From RBG-16-64-43 sp964353865 (lineage in GTDB: Bacteria > Chloroflexota > Anaerolineae > Anaerolineales > RBG-16-64-43): a stretch of 64,000 nt of DNA. Every line of letters starts with the position of its first letter. The stretch's first letter is position 1. The stretch spans positions 5,057 through 69,056 of the forward strand of contig CAYGXJ010000035.1 in the NCBI GenBank assembly GCA_964353865.1, given 5' to 3'. Made by a program: the position numbers and the translations under genes. This document shows positions 17,684 to 26,213 of this stretch, one piece after another. The notes under the pieces are model-generated. The model was not told where the DNA came from. It did no database searches and was given only the letters and a program-made list of their open reading frames with translations.

Positions 17684-18013
17684 ACGCAAGCAGCCGTGAC
17701 CATTTGCATGGCACGGCTGCCGTGTCTCGTTGGGCGGCCCGCATGGCCGCGCCTTCCATTCTCGACTGCGATGGCCGGTGGACGCCGGTCAGAATCGAAC
17801 GGGCTTCAGCGAATCGGCTCTGCTCCCACACGCCGCGGGCAAGGCCGAGAGACTGTTCGCCACAGGCGCACTCCACGTGCTACCAAACTCAACACCGGCT
17901 CACCATCCCCGCCCGGCGCACTGCGTGCACCCAGCGGAAGTCCATCGTCGTCGTCAAGGGAGTCACTGGCAGGCCGTGCCGCGGGCGGCTGGCGCCCGCC
18001 TGCACGCTCACGA
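17684..18013. other. recA-recX spacer, no gene recognised
   Basis: This 330-base stretch holds open frames on both strands but none with recognisable content. It contains one perfect hairpin at 17981-17999 (seven paired bases GCGGGCG/CGCCCGC around a five-base loop) just after the recA stop codon. It lacks a T tract, so it may pause or protect the recA message rather than end it. Confidence 0.5.
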
Positions 18014-19060
<1,047 letters not shown>

Positions 19061-19093
19061 AGCCTCCCCCCGATTCGCGCCCCCTGTCGGTAT

Positions 19094-19128
19094 TTCGAGA
19101 GTGTACTCGAATCACTAGGCGAAAGCAA
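19094..19128 (-). promoter_or_regulatory. recA promoter with overlapping palindromic operator candidate
   Basis: Read on the minus strand, TTGCTT (19123-19128) and TACACT (19100-19105) are 17 bases apart. The -10 box is exactly framed by the perfect inverted repeat TTCGAG-N6-CTCGAA (19094-19111). A repressor bound there would block RNA polymerase, as LexA does at SOS promoters. The half-site TTCGAG is not the Bacillus GAAC-N4-GTTC or the E. coli CTGT-N8-ACAG box, so LexA control is inferred from position and gene identity only. Confidence 0.6.
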
Positions 19129-19308
19129 GCCGAGCGGCATTCGATGGCTGTTTTGGAGAGGGCGTAGCATGCCTTACGCATTCCCGCGCTCGCGCGGGCC
19201 CGCGCACATGTTCCGCGTTGGGGAGAATGCATCTTCGCTGCGGCGACAGCTCGCCAGCCGCGAGGCAAGATGGCCCCACCCCCTACCCCTCCCGCTTCGC
19301 AGGACAGG

Positions 19309-19371
19309 CTCCCCATAAATGGGGAGTGGCAGGATTCGTACTTTGGGAGTGGGGAGCTTCGCTCCCCACTC
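19309..19371. repeat. two adjacent G/C-rich palindromes
   Basis: The first palindrome (19309-19326) pairs CTCCCCAT with ATGGGGAG around two bases. The second (19347-19371) pairs GAGTGGGGAGC with GCTCCCCACTC perfectly around TTC. Both share the GGGGAG core, so they may be parts of one REP-like repeat. Neither is followed by a T tract on either strand, so they are unlikely to be simple terminators. Confidence 0.6.
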
Positions 19372-19417
19372 CTAGATGCATACACCCCACACCGCAAGAG
19401 TTGCAGTTGCGTTTACC

Positions 19418-19530
19418 TCGTCATCCCCGAGCGCTCCTAACGCGAACCCATGGTGATTGCCCGCCTGCATTAAGAGATTCACATGCGCTTCAACACGTGG
19501 GCCCCCGCCTCGTACACGCGGGGATGACGA
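19418..19530. repeat. 12-base inverted repeat bounding a 113-base segment
   Basis: TCGTCATCCCCG at 19418-19429 is perfectly repeated in inverted orientation as CGGGGATGACGA at 19519-19530. The enclosed 89 bases code for nothing I recognise. The arrangement resembles a miniature inverted-repeat element or REP-type unit. The number of copies elsewhere in the genome would decide. Confidence 0.5.
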
Positions 19531-19721
19531 ATAGAGAGACACCTATCCCCCTTGGAGCACAAGGCCGGTGTCGCAATCGCCTATCGAGATTCCTCGGGGG
19601 ATGCGCCGACTCGGAATGGCAGAGGGCGGTGCTGGCGTTGCAAAGGCACGCCATGGCGTGCCCTTATACGATTCGCGGAGTGAGTGGATCAGACCGGTCG
19701 GGCGGGACATCTCGGGTTGCC

Positions 19722-19760
19722 AAATAAAAAGGGGGCAGCCGGTTGCGGCAGCCCCGCTTT
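19722..19760 (-). terminator. intrinsic terminator of the copper operon
   Basis: About 15 bases after the copA stop codon, the minus strand can form a ten-base-pair stem with one mismatch (GGGGCTGCCG with CGGCTGCCCC, four-base loop; 19732-19755). It is followed by CTTTTTATTTGG, a good T tract. Confidence 0.85.
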
Positions 19761-19768
19761 TGGGTTCG

Positions 19769-22189
19769 TCAGGGTGCGCGCCAGCCCCGCAGGCGCAGGC
19801 TGTTGGAAACAACAAACACCGACGAGAAGGCCATCGCGCCCGCGGCCAGAATGGGGTTGAGAAAGCCCAGGGCCGCGGCCGGGATGAGCACCACGTTGTA
19901 GAAGAAAGCCCAGAACAAGTTTTGCCTGATGGTGCGCAGAGTCCCGCGCGAGAGGGTGATGGCCTTGGCCACCCCGCGCAAGTCGCCGCTCATGAGCGTA
20001 ATCGGGGCAGCGGCCATCGCCACATCGGTGCCCGTGCCTATGGCGATGCCCACTTCGGCCTGCGCCAATGCGGGGGCATCGTTGATCCCGTCGCCCACCA
20101 TCGCCACGCGCTCACCCTCCGCCTGCAAGCGCTTGACCTCGGCTGCTTTGTCACCCGGCATCACTTCGGCCAGGACCCGGTCGATGCCCACGGCGCGGGC
20201 AATGGCTTCGGCCGAGGTGCGGTTGTCGCCAGTGATCATCACGACCCTCAGCCCGAGGCCATGCAATGCCTCAATCGCCTCGCGCGAGCCATCTTTCACC
20301 GTGTCGGCCACGGCGATCAGCCCGGCCGGCCGGTGATCGATAGCCGCCAGCATCACCGTCTTGGCCTCCGCCTGTAAGCCCAACATCTCGCTCATCAGCC
20401 CATCGGGCGAAATGCCCAGCGCCTGCATGTAGCGCGCATTGCCCACATGCACTGTGTGTCCGTCGACCTGCGCTTGCACCCCTTGACCCATCTCGGCCTG
20501 GAAGGCATGCGCTTCGGCCAGCTCGATTCCGCGCGCGCTGGCCGCGGCCACGATGGCCTCGCCCAGCGGATGCTCTGAGCCGCGTTCGGTCGAGGCCACC
20601 AGGCGCAGGAACTCGGCTTCGCCGCGCTCTCCGGCGCTCAAGCGGATATCGGTGACCTGCGGCATGCCGCGCGTCACGGTGCCTGTCTTGTCGAGAGCCA
20701 CCGTTGTCAGGCGCCCGGCGAATTCGAGGGCTTCGGCATTCTTGAACAGGATGCCCAACTCGGCGCCCTTGCCGGTACCCACCATGATTGCGGTGGGTGT
20801 GGCCAAGCCCATGGCGCACGGGCAGGCGATGACCAGGACCGCGACCGCGTTGATCAGCGCGCGCGTGAAGGGCGTCACCTCGGCCGCTGGAGTGCCGCCG
20901 AGGACGAACCACCCGGCGAAAGTCAGGCCGGCGATAGCGATGACGATTGGAACAAATACAGCGGATACACGGTCGGCCAGGCGCTGGATCGGCGCGCGGC
21001 TGCCCTGGGCCTCTTCGACCATGTGGATGATCTGCGAGAGCAGGGTGTCGCGCCCGATCTTGGTGGCCTCGAAGGTGAAGGCCCCCTGGCGGTTGATTGT
21101 CGCGCCGATGACGGCCTGGCCGGGCTGCTTGGTGACTGGCATCGCCTCGCCGGTGATCATCGACTCATCGACGGTCGACCGGCCCTCAACGATAACCCCG
21201 TCGACGGGGATCTTCTCGCCCGGGCGCACGCGCACCAGGTCGCCCGTCGCCACGTCGTCCACGGGTACATCGCGTTCCTGGCCGTCACGCACCACGCGCG
21301 CCGTGCGCGCCTGCAGGCCCATCAGCTTGCGCAATGCGTCGCTGGTGCGTCCTTTGGCACGCGCCTCGAGGTATTTGCCGAGCACAATTAGAGTGACGAT
21401 CAGCGCGGCCGTCTCGAAGTACACGTGCCCCGGTAGCGCGAAGAGCAGAACCGCCAGCGAGTAGAAGAAAGCCGCCGACGAGCCCATGGCGATGAGCACG
21501 TCCATATTGGCCGATCCGCTGCGCAGTGCCTTGAATGCGCCGATGTAATACTGCCAGCCCACGTAGAACTGCACCGGCGTGGCCAGGCCCATCAGCAGCC
21601 AGTCGAACCATGCGGCGTGGCCGATGGCGTGTGGAATGAGGTCGAAATCGCGAGCCATGGCCAGGGCGAACAACGGCAGAGTGAAGATCAGCCCGACACC
21701 CAGCCGCCGCAGCTGATGAGCGATCTCGCGTTCGCGGGCGCGCGCTTCGGCATCCTCAGGGGCGCCCTCCGCCTCGAGCACTTCGAAGCCTGCGGCTTGC
21801 ACCGCACGCCTCAGTTCTGACTGAGTGACTTCGGTCGGCAAGTAGCGCACGACCGCCCGCTCCGCCGCAAATGAAACGCCGGCCTCCAGCACACCCGGAA
21901 TGCTCTGCAGGCGCCGCTCAAGGCGTTGAGCGTCACTGGTATCGCTCATGCGCCGTATGGCCAGGCTGGCCTCGCCGGTGGCTACGTCATAGCCCACCGC
22001 GCGAATCTTGGAGATAATCGCCTCCTGGCCGAGCGCGGCCGGGTCGAACTCGATCACCGCGCGTTCGGAGGCCAGGTTGACGGTGGCCGATGTCACGCCG
22101 GGCAGGCGCTTCACAATGCGCTCGATGGTGGCCACGCAATTGGCGCAGGTCATGCCCGTGATCGGCAGCGTCAGATGTTGCGTGCTCAT
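19769..22189 (-). CDS. copA: copper-exporting P1B-type ATPase
   Basis: The product is an 806-residue P1B-1 ATPase that pumps Cu(I) out of the cytoplasm. The first heavy-metal-associated domain has the metal site 'GMTCANC' (C15, C18). A second HMA-like domain (about residues 75-140, 'RRLQSIPGVLEAGVSFAAERAVVRY') has lost both Cys and cannot bind metal in the usual way. Eight membrane spans are readable. The transport motif is 'ACPCAMGLATP' near residue 455, the phosphatase loop 'TGEAMPV' near 346, the phosphorylated Asp is in 'DKTGTVT' near 500, and the ATP hinge is 'VGDGINDAPALAQA' near 700. The last gene of csoR-copZ-copA. Confidence 0.95.
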   Translation of the reverse strand: MSTQHLTLPITGMTCANCVATIERIVKRLPGVTSATVNLASERAVIEFDPAALGQEAIISKIRAVGYDVATGEASLAIRRMSDTSDAQRLERRLQSIPGVLEAGVSFAAERAVVRYLPTEVTQSELRRAVQAAGFEVLEAEGAPEDAEARAREREIAHQLRRLGVGLIFTLPLFALAMARDFDLIPHAIGHAAWFDWLLMGLATPVQFYVGWQYYIGAFKALRSGSANMDVLIAMGSSAAFFYSLAVLLFALPGHVYFETAALIVTLIVLGKYLEARAKGRTSDALRKLMGLQARTARVVRDGQERDVPVDDVATGDLVRVRPGEKIPVDGVIVEGRSTVDESMITGEAMPVTKQPGQAVIGATINRQGAFTFEATKIGRDTLLSQIIHMVEEAQGSRAPIQRLADRVSAVFVPIVIAIAGLTFAGWFVLGGTPAAEVTPFTRALINAVAVLVIACPCAMGLATPTAIMVGTGKGAELGILFKNAEALEFAGRLTTVALDKTGTVTRGMPQVTDIRLSAGERGEAEFLRLVASTERGSEHPLGEAIVAAASARGIELAEAHAFQAEMGQGVQAQVDGHTVHVGNARYMQALGISPDGLMSEMLGLQAEAKTVMLAAIDHRPAGLIAVADTVKDGSREAIEALHGLGLRVVMITGDNRTSAEAIARAVGIDRVLAEVMPGDKAAEVKRLQAEGERVAMVGDGINDAPALAQAEVGIAIGTGTDVAMAAAPITLMSGDLRGVAKAITLSRGTLRTIRQNLFWAFFYNVVLIPAAALGFLNPILAAGAMAFSSVFVVSNSLRLRGWRAP

Positions 22190-22234
22190 ACTTGGGTTAC
22201 CTCGAATTGCACTCCCGCGGACGGCCCTTTGCGG

Positions 22235-22441
22235 TCAGTTGACCGGGGGGTAGTTGATGTCCGCAAGCCGCGCGCGCAGGGTTTGATCGCTGGCCGGTGC
22301 ATCGAACTGGATGGTGACCTTCTTGGTCGCCAGGTCGGCCTCCACCTTCTGCACGCCGGTAACGGTTGCCACTTCGCTCTGGATGGTGTGAACGCAGTGG
22401 CCGCACGAAATGTTCGGAACGGAATAGGTTACGGTAGGCAT
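22235..22441 (-). CDS. copZ: CopZ-like copper chaperone (HMA domain)
   Basis: The product is a 68-residue single HMA domain with the metal site 'ISCGHCVHTI' (C13, C16). It resembles chaperones that carry Cu(I) to CopA in the cytoplasm. The His between the two Cys is as found in several bacterial CopZ proteins. It sits 45 bases before copA and about 25 bases after csoR, so all three genes should be on one transcript. Confidence 0.9.
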   Translation of the reverse strand: MPTVTYSVPNISCGHCVHTIQSEVATVTGVQKVEADLATKKVTIQFDAPASDQTLRARLADINYPPVN

Positions 22442-22465
22442 GGATCCTCCCTAAGGATAGAGAAA

Positions 22466-22738
22466 CTAGACACGCGACGACATCTCAAAGACCTCGGTGA
22501 TTTCTTTGAGAACTCGCTCGCGCTCGTCGGCGCTCTTGCCGCGGATGGCGGTGGTGACGCACGAGTGCAAGTGATTCTCAAGCACCATGGTGGAGACGCG
22601 GTTAAGGGATGACTGCACCGCCTGGATCTGGCGGATGACGTCGACGCAGTAGGCATCGCGCTCGATCATCTTGACCACGCCTTCCAGGTGGCCCAGGGCA
22701 TTGCGCGTGCGCTTGAGGACCTCTTCGCGGTGTTCCAT
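22466..22738 (-). CDS. csoR: CsoR-family copper-sensing repressor
   Basis: The product is a 90-residue all-helical repressor of the CsoR/RcnR family. The Cu(I) ligand triad C31 ('AYCVDV'), H56 and C60 ('ENHLHSCV') is complete, which identifies a copper rather than a nickel/cobalt or formaldehyde sensor. When copper binds, the protein leaves its operator and the export genes are expressed. The ATG at 22738 fits the family start; the longer frame adds a stretch that overlaps the operator. First gene of the copper operon, with its operator-like palindrome 18 bases upstream, so it should control itself. Confidence 0.92.
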   Translation of the reverse strand: MEHREEVLKRTRNALGHLEGVVKMIERDAYCVDVIRQIQAVQSSLNRVSTMVLENHLHSCVTTAIRGKSADERERVLKEITEVFEMSSRV

Positions 22739-22755
22739 GGCGCCTCGCCTTCCCC

Positions 22756-22780
22756 TATACCCCCCCCAGGGGGGTGGGGT
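22756..22780 (-). promoter_or_regulatory. CsoR operator-like G/C-tract palindrome
   Basis: A run of eight C, one A and six G, flanked by A and T (TATAC...GGTGGGG), lies between the -10 box and the csoR start. Known CsoR sites have this C-tract/G-tract palindrome form. Its place at the transcription start would let CsoR block the csoR-copZ-copA promoter. Confidence 0.8.
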
Positions 22781-22786
22781 TGGCTC

Positions 22787-22816
22787 AGTATAGCCCTGCG
22801 CAGCGGCGGCTGTCAA
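22787..22816 (-). promoter_or_regulatory. csoR-copZ-copA promoter
   Basis: On the minus strand, a perfect TTGACA (22811-22816) and TATACT (22787-22792) are separated by 18 bases, close to the sigma-70 consensus. The operator-like palindrome starts seven bases downstream. Confidence 0.85.
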
Positions 22817-22851
22817 GAGGCCCCCCGCCAACTGCTAGAGTCCTTTGAATC

Positions 22852-24417
22852 TGTCACCCGGTAACTGGTCAGTAATAATGTCACCATGGACAACGAGGTG
22901 ACCCTGTCTGCCGAACGACAGGCAGGATTGACCAGGCAGGAACAGAAGCGACTGAAAGTGCTCCGCCTGGAGCCGCGGAGCAGGCTCAATCAGGTTCAGG
23001 TCGGACGGCTAACCGGCCAGCAGGCCCTCGGAACGAGGGCAGGCCGCGATCCTGTTGGGCCTTTCCCTGCGCCAGGAGAGGCGATTGGCGGCCAGATACC
23101 GGCGCCGCGGGGCCGCCGCCCTGGCGCATGGCAACCGGGGTCGGCCATCCACGCGCCGTGTGCCCAAGGCGGTGCAGGTGAAGGTCGTGAGCTTAGCCGG
23201 CGGCGAGTTTCGCGACTTCAACGACCAGCACTTCACCGAGATCTTGGCTGAGGAGTATGGCATCCGCCTGTCGCGCTCGAGCGTGCGCCGCATCCGCCGG
23301 GGAGCCGGCTTGGCTAGTCCTCGCAAGCGGCGCGCTGGCCGGCGCCACCAGAGGCGCGAGCGCTACCCGCAGGAAGGCATGCTCCTGCAGGTGGACGGGA
23401 GTAAGCACGACTGGCTGGAAGGGCGCGGACCCCAATTGGTCCTGCCCTGTCTGGCCGACAGGACAGGCTTGCCGCGATCGACGATGCCACCTCAAAGCTG
23501 GTGTACGCTTGCTTCCGGGAGCAAGAGGATGCGGCGGGTTACTTCCTCATGGTGCGCGAGATCAGTCGCACGCGTGGCTTGCCCCTGGCGCTCTATGCCG
23601 ACCGCCACACCATCTTCCAGAGCCCCAAGGAGCCCAGCCTGACCGAGCAGCTGGCCGGCAATCCCGCCCGCAGCCAATTTGGGCGCCTGGTCAGTGACCT
23701 GAGCATCCAACTCATAGCAGCCCACAGTCCTCAGGCCAAGGGACGGGTTGAACGGCTTTTCGGCACGCTTCAGGACCGCCTGGTCAAGGCCCTGCGACGA
23801 GCCGATGCACGCACGTTGGCAGAAGCTAACCAAGTCCTGGAAACCTTCCTGCCTGCCTTCAACGCTCGCGTTCAGCAACCCCCGGCCCACCCGGGCTTAG
23901 CCTACCTGCCTTGGCCGCCCCGTACCCGACCTGAGCAGGTCTTCTGCTTCAAGTTCGAACGGGTGGTGGCCGAGGACAATACCGTCTCCTTCTGCGGCCA
24001 CCATCTCGCGATCCCCCTCAGCCCCCGGCAACGAGGCTATGCCGGCACACGAGTCGAACCTGTCTGACGCCAGGCAGGCTTCGTCACGACATGGACGGCT
24101 GCTTGGCCATCACCTATCAAGGCAAGACATTGGCCATGCACGAACCGCTTGAGCGGGGAACTCCCCAGGTTGAGAAGTTCACCCCTGCAGTCAAAAACCG
24201 GCTACCCGCTAAACAACTCACGATCAAGCCAACTGCAGTCGTACCTTCCCGTGCGCCCAAACCCGCCAATCCAGTTTCACGTCGACCGCCCACCATGCCA
24301 GCTCTCGATCATCCCTGGCGCCAGCCCTACAAGGCGATGCGTGTTCCCAAAGGACCGCTCAGGTGACATTTTTACCCTGGCCCGCGGTCCAGGGCGGGCT
24401 GACCCGTTCGGGTGACC
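22852..24417 (+). mobile_element. decayed IS1202/ISNCY-type insertion sequence
   Basis: A DDE transposase pseudogene (22886-24366) is bounded by imperfect inverted repeats. Inner copies are TAATAATGTCACC at 22873-22885 and GGTGACATTTTTA at 24362-24374 (12 of 13 bases match when inverted). Outer copies share GTCACCCG at 22853-22860 and CGGGTGAC at 24409-24416. Which pair marks the true ends is unclear. I see no obvious target-site duplication. The element separates the copper operon from the FmdB-type gene. Confidence 0.75.
22886..24366 (+). pseudogene. ISNCY/IS1202-type DDE transposase with several frameshifts
   Basis: Four reading-frame segments join into one integrase-like transposase. Segment 1 (22886 to about 23030) is the start, 'LTRQEQKRLKVLRLE'. 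Segment 2 (about 23045 to 23470) holds the helix-turn-helix 'LSLRQERRLAARYRRRGAAAL', 'HGNRGRPS' and the first catalytic Asp in 'LLQVDGSKHDWLEGRGPQ'. Segment 3 (about 23475 to 24065) holds 'FREQEDAAGYF', the second Asp in 'ALYADRHTIFQ' and the Glu in 'SPQAKGRVERLFGTLQ'. Segment 4 carries the tail 'LAITYQGKTLAMHE' and 'PALDHPWRQPY'. Frame changes fall near 23035, 23475 and 24060. All catalytic residues survive, but the protein cannot be made whole. Confidence 0.85.
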
Positions 24418-24429
24418 TTGTCATTGAAC

Positions 24430-24462
24430 ACTAACCAAGAAGCGAGCCCGATTGGGCTCGCT
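24430..24462 (-). terminator. probable terminator after the FmdB-type gene
   Basis: A perfect nine-base-pair hairpin (AGCGAGCCC/GGGCTCGCT, loop GATT; 24441-24462) lies 40 bases beyond the stop codon. On the minus strand it is followed by TCTTGGTTAG, a modest T-rich run. Confidence 0.65.
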
Positions 24463-24501
24463 CAAAGGGTTTCCAAGGCGCCCCGGCTGTCGCCAGCCGG
24501 T

Positions 24502-24729
24502 TCAATTCGGCGAACAGGAGGCGCAATGGCCTCCGGCGCACGATCCGCATCCGCCCGAAGCACCCGCCACCGACTGCCCTTCGCTTTGCGCAAAGAACAG
24601 CGAGAGCTTGCGGCGGGTGTGCGCGCCGCCGCACTTCTCGCAGGCAATGGCCGTGTCGGCCTGGCTCATCGGCCGCAGCGTGTCGAAATCCTTGCCACAG
24701 TCCTCACACTGATACTCGTAGATGGGCAT
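24502..24729 (-). CDS. FmdB-family zinc-ribbon protein
   Basis: The product is a 75-residue protein. The N-terminal 'MPIYEYQCEDCGKDFDTL' and 'AIACEKCGG' give a CxxC...CxxC zinc ribbon of the FmdB/regulatory-protein family. The C-terminal tail has extra Cys and His ('GGCGSCAGGHCASC'), common in this family and possibly metal-binding too. Function is not established; members have been proposed as small transcription regulators. ATG with a strong AGGAG ribosome binding site. A hairpin terminator follows. Confidence 0.88.
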   Translation of the reverse strand: MPIYEYQCEDCGKDFDTLRPMSQADTAIACEKCGGAHTRRKLSLFFAQSEGQSVAGASGGCGSCAGGHCASCSPN

Positions 24730-25083
24730 ATCCCGCTCCTGGCACCGAATGCAGGCCGCATTCTACTCCAGCAGGCCGACTTCGTGAAGGGGTCTGCGCG
24801 GCCAGGGCCAACCCGTGCTGCGATCACGCACAGCGGTTGTCCCGCTCCCGGGTGAGGTCAGGCATTTGCGCTGGCGATGGACTCGACCGCGCCGCTCAGG
24901 ACAATTGCGCCCCTAACGGTAGGGTCGCTGCTCGAAGAGATCGCGATTGTGGATCCCGAGAATGCCGTGAGGGCCTCACGATCCATGACTGTCGCCGCCC
25001 CAGCCGGCATTCAACGCGAACGATAGGCCAGCTTCGGCTGGGGAGGAGCCAGAGGCGAGCTTGCCCGGGGGATGGGGCTGAGG
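24730..25083. other. intergenic region, no gene recognised
   Basis: The only structure I see is a CCAGC-TTCG-GCTGG hairpin with a stable UUCG tetraloop at 25028-25041, about 45 bases after the RNase Z stop codon on the minus strand. It may act as a weak terminator or 3' stabiliser. The rest shows no coding signal. Confidence 0.5.
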
Positions 25084-26004
25084 TTACTTAGAGCGGACGA
25101 TCTGAAAATGGTCAAAGTCGCGGGCCACCGTGGTGTTGTCGAAGACTTCCTTCGCCTCGTCCAGGATTTCACGCTCCCGGTAGCGGCGCGAGATGTGGGT
25201 GAGGAAGAGCTGGCGCACACCGGCCTCCTGCGCCAGGCGGGCTGCCTGACGTGCGGTCAGGTGCGCGAACTGGTGGGCCATCTCCGCCTCAACGTCCAGG
25301 TAGGTGGCCTCGATCACAAGACCGTCGGCCAGATGGCAGACCTCCAGTAAATCGTCGGTGCGGCCGCAGTCGCCCACGTGCACCAGCCGGGTCCCGGCGG
25401 CGAGAGGCCCGAGTACCTCCTCGGGGTGGACGGTGCGTCCATCCGCGACTTGCACTGCGCGGCCTGCCACGAGCTCGCGCCGCAGCGGGCCGGCCGGCAC
25501 GTTCAAGGCTTCCGCACGCTCGACGATGAATGGCCGGCGGGGCTTCTCCTCAAACAGAAAGCCAAAGGTCCCCTGCCCACGATGACTTACCGGGAAGGCG
25601 TGCAACGCAAAGTCCTCGTCCTCGAGCACCACGCCCGGCTCGAGTTCGCACAACTCGATCGTCATGGGCGGCCGCGCGCCGCGCAGCACGACCCCGAACA
25701 GCAGGTCGCGGATGCGCGCCAGCGCGGCCGAGCCGGCCCAGATCTCGAGGCGTTCGATTGTTTCCCAACGCGCAAAAGTGGAAAGCAAGCCGGCCAAACC
25801 GAGGATGTGATCGAGGTGCGCGTGGGTGATCAGGATCTTGTTGAGCCGCTTGAAGCCCAGCCCCGACTGCAGGATCTGCCGCTGGGTGCCCTCACCGCAA
25901 TCGATGAGAAAGCGGTGCTCACGATGCATGACCACCTGCGCCGGCAACCCGCGCTGGATGGAGGGCGCCGAAGCGGAAGTGCCGAGAAAGACGATTTCGA
26001 ACAC
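25084..26004 (-). CDS. rnz: ribonuclease Z (tRNA 3' processing)
   Basis: The product is a 306-residue metallo-beta-lactamase-fold nuclease that cuts the 3' trailer from pre-tRNA. The zinc motif is 'ITHAHLDHILGLAGLL' (H61, H63, D65, H66). A further ligand is H144 region 'FPVSHRGQGTFGF', then 'HVGDCGRTDD' and the C-terminal 'LFLTHISRRYRE'. The family exosite lies around residues 150-190. A GTG at 26004 with a GAGG ribosome binding site is the start. It could be the bacterial RNase BN, which shares these motifs. Confidence 0.92.
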   Translation of the reverse strand: MFEIVFLGTSASAPSIQRGLPAQVVMHREHRFLIDCGEGTQRQILQSGLGFKRLNKILITHAHLDHILGLAGLLSTFARWETIERLEIWAGSAALARIRDLLFGVVLRGARPPMTIELCELEPGVVLEDEDFALHAFPVSHRGQGTFGFLFEEKPRRPFIVERAEALNVPAGPLRRELVAGRAVQVADGRTVHPEEVLGPLAAGTRLVHVGDCGRTDDLLEVCHLADGLVIEATYLDVEAEMAHQFAHLTARQAARLAQEAGVRQLFLTHISRRYREREILDEAKEVFDNTTVARDFDHFQIVRSK

Positions 26005-26149
26005 GGGAAGCCTCAGAGTCGGGCCGGGGTTGGAAAAACGATTGTACCCTAATCAGATGGGCCGTCGCATGCCGCCGGCGGCGTACCAACGGCTCGCCTG
26101 CACCTCTTGACCCCAACCCCGCGCATTGAAAGATGACTTCCCGCCCAGG

Positions 26150-26183
26150 AAGACAGAAATCGCCCGCAGCGTGCGCGGGCGAT
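26150..26183 (-). terminator. intrinsic terminator of the 26214-27194 TPR gene
   Basis: Thirty bases after the stop codon a perfect nine-base-pair stem ATCGCCCGC/GCGGGCGAT with a seven-base loop (26159-26183) is followed on the minus strand by TTCTGTCTTCC, a pyrimidine-rich tail. Confidence 0.7.
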
Positions 26184-26213
26184 GACGGGTGAGCCTTCGC
26201 GCCCAAAACCCGG

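Larger units (their letters stand above)
19129..19721. other. intergenic region with hairpins and an inverted repeat, no gene
   Basis: I find no supported gene between the recA promoter and the copA terminator. The stretch contains a palindrome at 19309-19326 (CTCCCCAT/ATGGGGAG), a perfect 11-base-pair hairpin at 19347-19371 (GAGTGGGGAGC, loop TTC), and a 12-base inverted repeat TCGTCATCCCCG/CGGGGATGACGA at 19418-19429 and 19519-19530. These look like remnants of short repetitive elements. Confidence 0.6.

Noticed and set aside
17792..17800. T-loop-like GTTCGATTC on the minus strand, suggesting a tRNA
   Set aside because: The flanking bases do not pair as a T stem, and no acceptor or anticodon arm can be built around it.
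17981..17999. Hairpin after recA as an intrinsic terminator
   Set aside because: There is no T tract after it on the minus strand, so it is listed only as structure in the spacer.
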